Assembly: GCF_002836355.1 (NCBI RefSeq) | Contig: NZ_PJCA01000027.1 | Coordinates: forward strand, 620,281 to 684,280 | Direction of reading: 5' to 3' | Origin: Moritella sp. Urea-trap-13 | GTDB taxonomy: Bacteria > Pseudomonadota > Gammaproteobacteria > Enterobacterales > Moritellaceae | DNA: 64,000 bases | Shown here: one piece after another, positions 55,290 to 63,999 of the stretch | Layout of the letters: every line of letters begins with the position of its first letter | Numbering within the stretch: position 1 is the first letter of the stretch | Made by a program: the position numbers and the translations under genes | The notes under the pieces: model-generated | Databases searched by the model: none | What the model saw: the letters and a program-made list of their open reading frames with translations, nothing else | What the model was told of the DNA's origin: nothing

Positions 55290-56079
55290 GACATCGCAGT
55301 TTCCGACAGCGATCTATAGTGATAACCAGTATCGGCTTTCCACCGTTTCAGTTCGCCCGCTTTGAGGGCTATCACAGCTTCATTTCTCGGATGTCCAGAT
55401 TCCCACAATCCTGCAATTTTTCGTGGTGGGATAGGTGGTTTTATCTTTTTGTCTTTTTATTAAGTGTTTTATGACATTCTTTTGTGTCATACGCACCACC
55501 AACCACCTGAGACTTCTGAAATACGTCTACGTAGGGGGTTGATCAACGATTGTAGTACTTCACTGTCACCAACATTAACAAGCGTCATTTCAGCAGAAAT
55601 AATTTCATGAGTATCTACATCGGCCGTAATATGTAGGTTGCGCCATGTTCGACGCTTTTCATTACCGTGCTTTTTAACCTTCCATTCGCCTTCGCTAAAC
55701 ACTTTTAAGCCCGTTGAATCGATGGCAATATGGCGGATAGCACCTCTCTATGGGTTACGATATTTTATTTCAACCGTTTTAGCCCGTTTGCTTATGCTCG
55801 AATAATTGGGACTCCGCAGCGGTACATTCATCAGAGAAAAAATGGAATCAATAAAACCTTGTAAAGAACGTAATAGTAGGAAAAATACGCCTTTCATCAT
55901 GAGTGTAGTTTCAATCTCAACATCGGAGAATTGAAATCCTCTACCACGTTTCCCGCGGTGGTGAGTGCAAGTCGATGCTTCTATGGCTGACTCGTCTATC
56001 CAAAATGTAATTGAGTCACGTTGAGTTAACGCGCGATTATACTCAGACCAATTGTAATGCTGTTCTTCGACTTACCCAT
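55290..56079 (-). pseudogene. IS5-family transposase, broken
   Basis: Leftward fragments give MGKSKNSIT, SITFWIDESAI, HHRGKRGRGFQFSDVEIETT, LRSPNYSSISKRAK, then FSEGEWKVKKHGNEKRRTW, VDTHEIISAEMTLVNVGDSE and, in another frame, PPIPPRKIAGLWESGHPRNEA with LSETAMSRYK at the end. This is the full order of an IS5-type transposase, split by several frame changes. It abuts the right end of the IS66 element. Confidence 0.82.
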
Positions 56080-56722
56080 CAAGTGAACCTTTTAAAATCA
56101 GTGATAATGTTCGGATCACAAGATTTACGAAAGGTTCCCTGATTTAGTCAACAACGCCATTTTAAAATGTTATGCTAAATATCCAACGTCAGTATTTAAG
56201 TTATTGGAATAATTAACGAAAATTAACCTAATGACGACACGAAAACTTATTTAAAAGATAAGTCGCTCGATATGTCGACATTTACTGGAAAATATAGGGG
56301 AAGAATTTCTGAAATGTTAGTTCGACTTTTCTAGCGTATTTATTGAGTTAAATAATGATAACATAGCCACAAATTAATTAAACAATTTGGTTTCAATTTC
56401 TGATTGTTTTATATCGTAAAGTATTTCTCATAAATCATATTATTTCGTTAAGGATATTAATGAATATGTTATTTATTTTTGTGGTGAAGGTGGTTTTTCA
56501 ATTGTAATAACTATGCTGTAGGAGGTGGAAGGTAGTTGGTCGTAAATATTCACAATGAAATAATATAGTTAAAAATATATTCATAATAGTAAATAAATAA
56601 CCCAAGGTTAGCTATAAATAATTATTTTATAGGTAATGTAACTATGGTAGCAACTTTGAATGGTGATTAAATTTTTATTTAATCAATTAAAATGTAAAAG
56701 CTAATAATAAGGAACATGTGAA
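56080..56722. other. Non-coding region before the DGQHR/nuclease operon
   Basis: About 640 bases, AT-rich. The first 80 bases probably include the end of the IS5 element. The rest should hold the promoter for 56723. No gene was found. Confidence 0.5.
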
Positions 56723-58522
56723 ATGGCGAAAATAAAATTAAGATTGTTAGATGATCTAAACAAAAGTAACAGAGGCACACAAAAATCACTTATCCCCAAA
56801 TATATTGTAAAAATAACAGCTAGTGATCTAAATAATTACTTTAAATATGACTCTTCAGGTAAAAAGCATCCCTATAAAGTTGCAAACGATTCACTTATTG
56901 TCTTGGATGAGAATGTTCAAAGAGGTATGACTGATTTAGGACGTATTAGACAAGAAGAAAATAAAGTAAAGGATATAAAGAATTCTTTATTAGGATTAAA
57001 CCATTTAGCACCTAAAGCGTTTATGGGAAACCTTGTTTGGAATATTAGGGAGCAAGGTAAAGAAGTTTTTGAAGTGTCAACAAGTCTTTTAGATAATAAA
57101 CCTGCAATACAAGAAATTCAAATTAACACTAAAAAAATATTTTTGCCTGATTCTGCACATCGCCATCTAGGTATCTGTGAAGCTTATAAAGAATATTTAA
57201 AATCAGATAAACCATTTGAAAAATTTGATGAGGATTTTGAGTTTGCAATCGATGTATATAATTTAAGCTTGCAAGATGAAAAACTTTTATTTAATGAATT
57301 GAATTCAAAGCAAAAAAAAATAACGGCAGCTAAAGCAAAAGAACTAGACTTTACTTCACCTATTGGAAATTTGAAAGATAGTATTTTAGCCTATGACCAG
57401 GCAAATGAGCGCCTTTTTTCTCAAAACATTGAAGTTAACTCAAATACCAACGAAAGACATACACTGATGACAATGTCAGTTTTCACAGCTTCAATTAAGG
57501 CTATGTTTGGATTAGATTTAATTAAAGAATGTTTGCGCGATGAAGATTTAAAAAGTGAACTTTCTCAATATTATTGTGATTTTTTCTATAAATTGAAAGA
57601 TGAAATAGTTGTTAAATGTACCTTCAGGAATAAAGAAAAAGAAGTGCATCCCTTTGCTAATTTATATAGGGAATACATTTATCCTAAAGAAAATGGGGAT
57701 TACCCTGAGGATGAATTGGAAGAGTATATAATAGAAGCTAGGGAAGAAGCGTCGATAATAAATAAGACCATAAGAGGGCAAGATAAAATAAATAGTAATC
57801 CATTTATCAGGACATTAGCAAAAATTGGTGGCTTAATTAGAAAAATGGATGATTGGGAAGAAGTAATCGAAAATTTACAAAGTAAGCTTGTATCTCAAAA
57901 AAATGGTAGATTCTTCCAATCGGGCAATGAAGAGTTACTAAAAATACAAGAATCCACAGGTGAATCAATCGCTCGTATAAAAGATGATGGTAATATAAAT
58001 ATTCAAGTGCAAACCAGTACTCTCAAAACAATAGAGAATTTCTTATTGGAAGAGTTATCACTGAAACGCGAGTCTAAAATATTCCTTTGTCTCAATGGAG
58101 ATGTTACTAAAGAATGGATTGATGGTTCACTTAGCTATACACATATCCTGTCTAGAGCCCAAGAAAACTACATCGATATTAACGTGCAGTTTTATATTGG
58201 GGGTAAAGTTGACCTCAAGGAACAAGATTTGGTAATGAGAGTTGAACCCAGTGTTAGTTGGAAAGGGGCAAAACTTAATGGAAAGAAAAGCGTTAAAGCT
58301 AAGAGATTGGATACATTCGCTGGCTATAAGGACACACACTACGGAAATGGAATTAAAAAATTAGAAGCTACCTTTGAAGTGACACTTCCTTCATATGATA
58401 ATGATGATTCTGATATGTTTGATATTTTATTTAATTGTTATATTCCTACATTAAATGGACAGTTAGAAACATTACAGTTCACTTTAAAAGTTCAGCCTGA
58501 ACCAATATCACAAGAAGACTAG
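56723..58522 (+). CDS. Large DGQHR/DndB-like protein
   Basis: 599 aa. The N-terminal half follows the DGQHR (DndB/DpdB) plan: PDSAHRHLGICEAY (143-147, D-S-A-H-R in place of DGQHR) and FNELNSKQKKITAAKAKEL, the 'vN.kQkpvs' strand of the family. Residues 400-600 are extra and unrecognised, ending in a beta-rich part. AAGGA 10 bases before the ATG fixes the start. Four bases separate it from the nuclease gene. It could sense or stop DNA modification; in the Dnd system DndB is a regulator. That role is inferred. Confidence 0.7.
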   Translation: MAKIKLRLLDDLNKSNRGTQKSLIPKYIVKITASDLNNYFKYDSSGKKHPYKVANDSLIVLDENVQRGMTDLGRIRQEENKVKDIKNSLLGLNHLAPKAFMGNLVWNIREQGKEVFEVSTSLLDNKPAIQEIQINTKKIFLPDSAHRHLGICEAYKEYLKSDKPFEKFDEDFEFAIDVYNLSLQDEKLLFNELNSKQKKITAAKAKELDFTSPIGNLKDSILAYDQANERLFSQNIEVNSNTNERHTLMTMSVFTASIKAMFGLDLIKECLRDEDLKSELSQYYCDFFYKLKDEIVVKCTFRNKEKEVHPFANLYREYIYPKENGDYPEDELEEYIIEAREEASIINKTIRGQDKINSNPFIRTLAKIGGLIRKMDDWEEVIENLQSKLVSQKNGRFFQSGNEELLKIQESTGESIARIKDDGNINIQVQTSTLKTIENFLLEELSLKRESKIFLCLNGDVTKEWIDGSLSYTHILSRAQENYIDINVQFYIGGKVDLKEQDLVMRVEPSVSWKGAKLNGKKSVKAKRLDTFAGYKDTHYGNGIKKLEATFEVTLPSYDNDDSDMFDILFNCYIPTLNGQLETLQFTLKVQPEPISQED

Positions 58523-58526
58523 AAGT

Positions 58527-59321
58527 ATGGGGTTGATGAGTATTAAGGGGATTTTAAAAAAGCTAAATAATGATAAGTGTTTAATATCGGGTATAGCATT
58601 ATGTAATTCATCTGAATTTATTGTTTCAAAAATTCAATTTCCCGAATTGTATAAAGGGAAGATATCAAAGGAAGAAAAGAATAGTTTAAGTATAATAATT
58701 AAAGAAATGGTATTGTACAAAGAGGATGTTTTAAAATTAGATCCTTTAGTAATATTCAAAATTTCAATTTTTTTCACTTTAATTTTGAATGCAAATTATA
58801 AAGGAGGGGATGAGCTATTCTTACAAGCTTATATTTTTATTTTTTGGAACGATATAGTGTTTCATGATTCAATTATTCCTGTGAAAGGGGATGTTTTTTG
58901 GATTTCAAATGGATTTTCTAAACTTGATAATAAATGTAAATATTATGAAATATTAAAAAATATAAGTTTAGTTGCATTGGTCGATTTAATTGCAGTAGAC
59001 GATGATTTAGGGATTCTATATTTGATTGAAGTGAAACGCTCAGAAGTTGATGATCGATGTATTGGCCAAGTCATGAGGTATTATGAATCGAGTAATGAAA
59101 TATTGTATAAGCTAAGTAGAAAATATAATATAAATTACATTAGGCCTATGATTGTATGTCAAAAGGTATTGACCCCGTATTGGAAAGGTTTGCCTTCTTG
59201 TTATAGGGACATATTCGACTTCTATACCTACAAGAAAGTAGATGGTATTTTAAATAACCCTAGGGTTACTGAACTTCATAACGCTAGAAAAAGTCTTTTA
59301 TCCAGTTGGAATAAGGATTGA
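58527..59321 (+). CDS. PD-(D/E)XK-type nuclease
   Basis: 264 aa. The likely active centre is VDLIAVDD (D153) ... LYLIEVKR (E169, K171) followed by a QV..Y motif (GQVMRYYES), the classical D-(E)xK core of restriction-type and repair nucleases. The N-terminal part is helical, possibly for DNA contact. A second in-frame ATG at 58536 is possible. It is 4 bases after the DGQHR-like gene, so the two are very likely one operon. Confidence 0.7.
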   Translation: MGLMSIKGILKKLNNDKCLISGIALCNSSEFIVSKIQFPELYKGKISKEEKNSLSIIIKEMVLYKEDVLKLDPLVIFKISIFFTLILNANYKGGDELFLQAYIFIFWNDIVFHDSIIPVKGDVFWISNGFSKLDNKCKYYEILKNISLVALVDLIAVDDDLGILYLIEVKRSEVDDRCIGQVMRYYESSNEILYKLSRKYNINYIRPMIVCQKVLTPYWKGLPSCYRDIFDFYTYKKVDGILNNPRVTELHNARKSLLSSWNKD

Positions 59322-59473
59322 AATACCAATACAGTGCTCAATCGATTGCGAACGCTAAATTAAAAAATAATTATTTTATATTTATTAATTTTTAGTTGTA
59401 AGTTAGGGCTGTTATAATTCGACAGTCCTCTTGAGCTACTTGCTTGTTAATAACCTCAAATCGAGATGAAAAT

Positions 59474-59662
59474 ATGATGGAAATACTATATCTAGAAGTA
59501 ACAATAAAATTTAATCACGATACAGTAGTTACTCCATTTTTAAAACACTTGGCTAAAATATCTGATTACTTCTTGTTTTGTAACAAGAGTGCCGCACATC
59601 AAGCGTATTGTGGTCTAAAGTCGATTAATAAAGACATTCTTTATCCTGATGGAAAAGGTTGA
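59474..59662 (+). CDS. Small hypothetical protein
   Basis: 62 aa from the ATG at 59474 (a TTG ten codons earlier is also open). Weak RBS. It begins MMEILYLEVTIKFNHD and is not recognised. It may be a real small gene or a chance frame. Confidence 0.35.
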   Translation: MMEILYLEVTIKFNHDTVVTPFLKHLAKISDYFLFCNKSAAHQAYCGLKSINKDILYPDGKG

Positions 59663-59745
59663 TCATCAATGATTAGAACGTTAATGAACCACCTGAATAA
59701 TCAAGAGCTAATAGCCGTTTAAACAACTGTTACAAAGGAATTATA

Positions 59746-60000
59746 ATGGAAATTACACCTGAGTTAAAAGAGTTAAGCCAACGTGTCGCAGAGCACCTAA
59801 TTAAGCATGAACGTGGCGATTTTTTGTTAAGTGTAGCTAGTGGTCAATTATTACCTGAAGAAGAAGGCAACAATTGGTTAGAATTAAAGAAAAAGGTTGT
59901 TGATGGCAATGTGACGGATGACGAAATAAAGCAATTAGTATTACTTTCATCCCATCATCCGTTTAAAGACGCTTGTGAACTGTATTTAGTCTGGAATTAA
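59746..60000 (+). CDS. Small hypothetical protein, overlapping dpdB2 end
   Basis: 84 aa with AAGGA 7 bases upstream of the ATG, so probably translated. It is acidic and helical (LKELSQRVAEHLIKHERGDF), with no known domain. Its last 38 bases overlap the end of the convergent dpdB2. Confidence 0.6.
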   Translation: MEITPELKELSQRVAEHLIKHERGDFLLSVASGQLLPEEEGNNWLELKKKVVDGNVTDDEIKQLVLLSSHHPFKDACELYLVWN

Positions 60001-61144
60001 AGATACTGCTATTTAGATTGGATGCATTGTCTAATGAATTGTATAGCTTTAATAAATGGTCAGACAATAGCTTAATATCTTTAGGCAAATTCTGAATATC
60101 ATTCCATTTTCGTAATATTCGATGACCATCAATATCAACACCAAAGTCCCACACACCTGAACTCCAATGGCAATGTGGGGCTAGGTATTCTAATTTTTGA
60201 ATAAAGTAATCTTTCAGAGTTACCTCTTGGTTTTTTATGATGTAATCGTAATACATCTCATCAAATAATTGACCTGTTCCTGCAATTCCAGCACCGTGTA
60301 ATAAACGTGAATATCGTGGTTTCTTGCCCCAATCGTCAGAGAATACTATTTTTACACTTGCCCAAAAGTCATACAGTATTGATATCATTGAATTGAATTC
60401 ATCGGGCCTTGCTGTCCCTGTTTCAGGATCTCGATAAACATACAAAGCACCTTCTCTTAAACTATTGTCTAACATTTTTATCATTGAGTTATCGGCAACA
60501 ATACCATCTGGATTAGTAATGGTTTTTATCATGCCGCTTAGTGGAGATTCTTCATTGTTATTTAGATGCTGGGTGAGTAACGATGGAAATTTTTTACGAC
60601 GTAAATCAGGTGGGAGCAAGCCTTTCGTATAAGGTGCTAGTTCATATAATAGTGATTTTGATAAAGGCTTAGTTGAATTGACTAGCATAAATTGCTCACG
60701 CTGTTCTTCTGCACTGTCGGTTATAAAAACAGATGCGGGCATTTCAAAGTAGTCACTATCAGCATCTCTTAGTGCAGCTGTTCGTTGTTGACCGTCAACT
60801 ATTAACCCCGGCTTAACCCAATCCTGACTATCAGAATTGAAGGGAATATTTAGATAACCAATATTTTTATTATTTTCTAGTTCTTTAAAATAAACGCTAG
60901 AATTAAATGCGATGACAATAGAATTTGGGATCATTGAATTTGGCGATTCAATATACTTTTTAATTCCGGAAATATGCTTTATAACTTCAGGACGTTGATA
61001 ACCTATAATGTGATTTAATGTATTACGTTTTATTCTTGAAATATCACATACTTTATCAATTAACTTACCTTCGATCGAAATGCTAAATAATTGACGGTCT
61101 TCACTTTGCTGGATTTTTATTGCAGGTAATCTAATTATCTTCAT
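59963..61144 (-). CDS. DpdB2, second DGQHR-domain ATPase partner
   Basis: 393 aa. Same plan as DpdB1, including VDGQQRTAAL (D117-R121, the same residue numbers), GYQRPEVIKHISGIKKYIES and FMLVNSTKPLSKSLL. The C-termini also match (HCHWSSGVWDFG against HCHFSSGTWKLG). It starts 13 bases after dpdA2, as in the first pair. By family it should supply the ATP-driven step for DpdA2. Confidence 0.85.
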   Translation of the reverse strand: MKIIRLPAIKIQQSEDRQLFSISIEGKLIDKVCDISRIKRNTLNHIIGYQRPEVIKHISGIKKYIESPNSMIPNSIVIAFNSSVYFKELENNKNIGYLNIPFNSDSQDWVKPGLIVDGQQRTAALRDADSDYFEMPASVFITDSAEEQREQFMLVNSTKPLSKSLLYELAPYTKGLLPPDLRRKKFPSLLTQHLNNNEESPLSGMIKTITNPDGIVADNSMIKMLDNSLREGALYVYRDPETGTARPDEFNSMISILYDFWASVKIVFSDDWGKKPRYSRLLHGAGIAGTGQLFDEMYYDYIIKNQEVTLKDYFIQKLEYLAPHCHWSSGVWDFGVDIDGHRILRKWNDIQNLPKDIKLLSDHLLKLYNSLDNASNLNSSIFNSRLNTVHKRL

Positions 61145-61157
61145 AACAATATGCCTA

Positions 61158-62459
61158 TTAATTATCTAGATTGTTGAGTCGAGTGTACTTTACTTGTATG
61201 TTGTGAAAGCCACGACGTTTGTTTCTCTCCGCTCCACGATAGATCACTACATTGATACCTATATCATCACATATCTCGCAGCCACAACTCTCCCATGGAC
61301 GCTCTGAAAGCGTTTTATGATAAGCCTCATACATATGACCCCTTCCTTCGGTATGCAACATTTCATACGCCATCAAAATGTGAAGAGTATCATCAAGTGT
61401 AGCTTTGTATGACTCATAGGCTTGAAGCATATTTAAAACTCTTTTTTCCATAGTTCTTGCTACGTCATGCGATATAGAACCTGATTGTATTAAATTTTTT
61501 AATTTTAGATTTGCATCTATTTGAGGAACTTTAAGCGCTGTATAATAATCACCACTGATAGTGTGATAATTTTTTTTACCATCTTTAAACGCTTGAAGTA
61601 ATGGTGTTGTGCTATCAAAACTTGATACACCAAGATTGCTGAATTTCTCTGCATGCTCAACTCGGGATATTCCTAATAGGTGAAACTGTGTTTTACTTTG
61701 TTTTATGTCTTTCAAATATGATAAAAGTTCTAGTAATTGATGAGACTGTAGAGGAACTAAACCACCTAATGTGATTCTGTCATATCCCATTTTCATCAAC
61801 TGCTTTACAGAGTCACCATATGATTGAAGATCCCATCCATGGGCAACGCCATAAGGAATAAAGTTAGTAGACTTAGACTGGATTAAAAATTGTTCAGCAT
61901 TATCTAAAGTTAAACTTTGTCTATATCGACTATCTTCTAGTTGAGAAAAAAAAGCCTCGGTATGTTTAATTTTATTAATATCGTGAGGTGTAGAGTCTGA
62001 TACATGTTCTAAGTATTTACGTTTTTTATTTATGTTATCAGTGTTTGTATACATGAAAACGATATGATCTAACGATATACCGTAGTCAACGCCACTTTTT
62101 GTGTAAAAATCGATAGTATCTTCAACAGTAAACGGTGGCTTATCTTCAAATGCGTAAGAGAACGCACCGCAATCTCCAAACACTTTGATATCTGAAGGCA
62201 AACGAAAAAAACGATGTGATTTTTCTCGATAAAATCGATGTCTTTGGGCGGCACTGTAAGTCGTTTTTCCTACGTGCCCAGGAATGCCATCAACAATGGC
62301 TTTAGATACAAGTAGACCATCGTAAGGTTTCTTCTCAAATAATTCATGAGCATAACGATCATCTCGTTGCCTAACTCTATGCTCATTTCTTTCTTCTGTA
62401 TTGAAATTAAAACTCGGATCTACAAAATCCTGACTATCAGGAAAAAAATATTTGATCAT
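61158..62459 (-). CDS. DpdA2, second DNA-guanine transglycosylase
   Basis: 433 aa. It keeps all key TGT-type residues: D96 in GDCGAF, D282 in FDSTTPLLQ, zinc ligands C392, C394, C397 (CGCEIC) and H419 (RRGFHN). The start PDSQDFVDPSFN and the end match DpdA1 in order. By eye it shares about 35-40% of residues with DpdA1 in conserved blocks but lacks a queE-type neighbour, so it relies on preQ0 made by the other module. It is transcribed on the opposite strand, toward the centre of the island. Confidence 0.88.
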   Translation of the reverse strand: MIKYFFPDSQDFVDPSFNFNTEERNEHRVRQRDDRYAHELFEKKPYDGLLVSKAIVDGIPGHVGKTTYSAAQRHRFYREKSHRFFRLPSDIKVFGDCGAFSYAFEDKPPFTVEDTIDFYTKSGVDYGISLDHIVFMYTNTDNINKKRKYLEHVSDSTPHDINKIKHTEAFFSQLEDSRYRQSLTLDNAEQFLIQSKSTNFIPYGVAHGWDLQSYGDSVKQLMKMGYDRITLGGLVPLQSHQLLELLSYLKDIKQSKTQFHLLGISRVEHAEKFSNLGVSSFDSTTPLLQAFKDGKKNYHTISGDYYTALKVPQIDANLKLKNLIQSGSISHDVARTMEKRVLNMLQAYESYKATLDDTLHILMAYEMLHTEGRGHMYEAYHKTLSERPWESCGCEICDDIGINVVIYRGAERNKRRGFHNIQVKYTRLNNLDN

Positions 62460-63147
62460 TTGTCATGTCCGGATACTAAATTTATGTTTTTCATTGTAAT
62501 TTAGTTTTTGTGCTTAAGCTACTGGATACAGTATTTATGTTCGAAGTAGATCTGGAAAACAGGTTCAAGTAATACATGAAGAATGGGCTATTTTATCCAA
62601 AGGAATCTCACCTTCTGAATTTGAACGTATCAAGAGTGAATTTCAATCAGTCAAGGAATTTTAGACATGTATATATAAGATATGCTGTACTAACTGCTGG
62701 TATAGTTCTGCGCAAAGCGCAGGTGAAAATGTCACAAATAAATTTAACTGGTCATCAGGTTAACAAGAGAGAGTAAATATAATTCATAGTACTCTAGAGT
62801 GGGAGTTTGGCGATTAATCTACCATTCATGGCAATAGGATTAATTACCATAATTTGACCAGATCATTATCACAGATTTAAAAGGTTCAGATGACCTCGTT
62901 GATCAAGCCTCTAACTGATTTGTTCAACAAGGTCCATATAGATTATATCTGAGATTATCGATATTGGTAATATAGTGTTAGTTATTGCTATTTATTCCAC
63001 ATAAGCTTAGGGAATTATCGTTGGGGTCATCCAGGGGACAAAAATATATGTTAAAGCATCATATTTAATGCAATATTAATTTAAACGATGTGGGTTAAAT
63101 CCTTCTATATAACAAATATTACGATTTAATGTAACTGTTAATCATAA
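62460..63147. other. Right-end non-coding region of the island
   Basis: Promoter region of dpdA2 and then about 600 bases without an intact gene. A frame near 62560-62660 reads VIHEEWAILSKGISPSEFER and IKSEFQSVKEF before a stop, which looks like the tail of a lost gene. The 62788-62858 repeat (see 42153) is here. Confidence 0.5.
62788..62858. repeat. Single copy of the CCAT-repeat element
   Basis: AGTACTCTAGAGTGGG, GCGATTAATCTACCATTCATGGCAATAG, then GATTAATTACCATAATTTGAC. It matches 42153-42266 in both flanks, with one repeat unit where the other has three. Confidence 0.7.
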
Positions 63148-63168
63148 GGTATGAAAATGCCTTTCTAA
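63148..63168 (+). repeat. attR: copy of the ybaB 3' end
   Basis: 21 bases from GGTATG to TAA, equal to 24500-24520 except for one base. It marks the right border of the island. Confidence 0.85.
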
Positions 63169-63228
63169 TTCTTTAATTAGAATGATGGTTAAAGGGTATT
63201 TAATATCTGTTAACTAAAATACTGCGAT

Positions 63229-63277
63229 AAAATGGCAAGTAACCGTTCTTAATATAAGAATTGGTACTTGCCATTTT
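63229..63277. terminator. Strong terminator beyond the island
   Basis: A long stem (AAAATGGCAAGT at 63229-63240 with ACTTGCCATTTT at 63266-63277, plus inner pairing) ending in a T-run. It lies just outside attR and probably was the original terminator of the ybaB transcript; it also serves the leftward gene at 63301. Confidence 0.85.
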
Positions 63278-63300
63278 TTGTAGCTATTATTTTATAACGA

Positions 63301-63999
63301 TCACATCACAATATAAACTGGCCAGCCTAACAGACCTATTAGTCCTTCGTTATATTCCAATTGCTCTAATCGCTCAGGGCTTATATCTTTTAAGCGTTGC
63401 TCTCGATAGATTTTAGCAAACGTTAATGTGCGCACTAAACCTGCGGTAAAGAACTTACCTTGGTCAAGCTTAATCGTCTCGGCAAGCTGTGCTGGCATCT
63501 CGGTTAACGTCAGTTGAATTTGTTGTTCAACATGCTCAGTCGAAAACCAGATTTCTTCAAGTTCAATACGTGCTATACGTTGTTTGAGATCTTGTTTTAC
63601 TTTTACCGGACCGAAAAATAGACGATAAAGTACCACTTCTGCAAACACGTTCTCAAGGCTTAAACAATCTAAAGGATCGTAGCTTGAATTAGCATAGAAC
63701 TGTTTAAGCAAACACACTATCGATTCTTCACGGTTAAAGTCTAACAGCGCGTCTTGATAGCTCTGCCAGCCTTGCCATTCATCCGCATCACTAGGTGTTG
63801 ACACTTTATCGAGTAAAGTAGGGTCAATATCGCCATACACGGACTTACCATTTAGCTTGTACTTACTGACACTGCTTAGCATACTCCAACCTTTCTGGAA
63901 GGATGTGACAATACCGTTTGGTGTCAAAAGTAGTTTAAGTGCTTGCGGAAGATCGTGATTACTCAGCGACATTAATCCCAAGCTAGCCACACCGATCAC
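63301..63999 (-). CDS. Unrecognised protein, C-terminal part (5' end outside window)
   Basis: 232 residues of an open frame that reaches the edge of the window, so the true start lies beyond base 64000. It is rich in Leu and Glu with helical character; one weakly hydrophobic stretch (ALKLLLTPNGIV) near the start. No domain is recognised. Codon use resembles the core genes, and it lies outside attR, so it belongs to the chromosome. Confidence 0.75.
   Translation of the reverse strand: MIGVASLGLMSLSNHDLPQALKLLLTPNGIVTSFQKGWSMLSSVSKYKLNGKSVYGDIDPTLLDKVSTPSDADEWQGWQSYQDALLDFNREESIVCLLKQFYANSSYDPLDCLSLENVFAEVVLYRLFFGPVKVKQDLKQRIARIELEEIWFSTEHVEQQIQLTLTEMPAQLAETIKLDQGKFFTAGLVRTLTFAKIYREQRLKDISPERLEQLEYNEGLIGLLGWPVYIVM

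Larger units (their letters stand above)
24500..63168. mobile_element. Genomic island of about 38.7 kb integrated at the 3' end of ybaB
   Basis: The boundaries are the two copies of the ybaB end (24500-24520 and 63148-63168, 20 of 21 identical). A tyrosine integrase and an excisionase-like gene lie just inside the left copy. The content is typical accessory cargo: integron cassettes, several IS elements, decayed genes, DNA-modification genes, helicases and nucleases. Intergenic DNA is visibly richer in A and T than on either side. No conjugation genes were seen, so it would need help to move between cells. Confidence 0.85.

Noticed and set aside
62576-62776. 66-codon plus-strand frame at the right end of the island
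   Set aside because: No RBS, odd composition and overlap with a more protein-like frame (VIHEEWAILSKG...); treated as non-coding.
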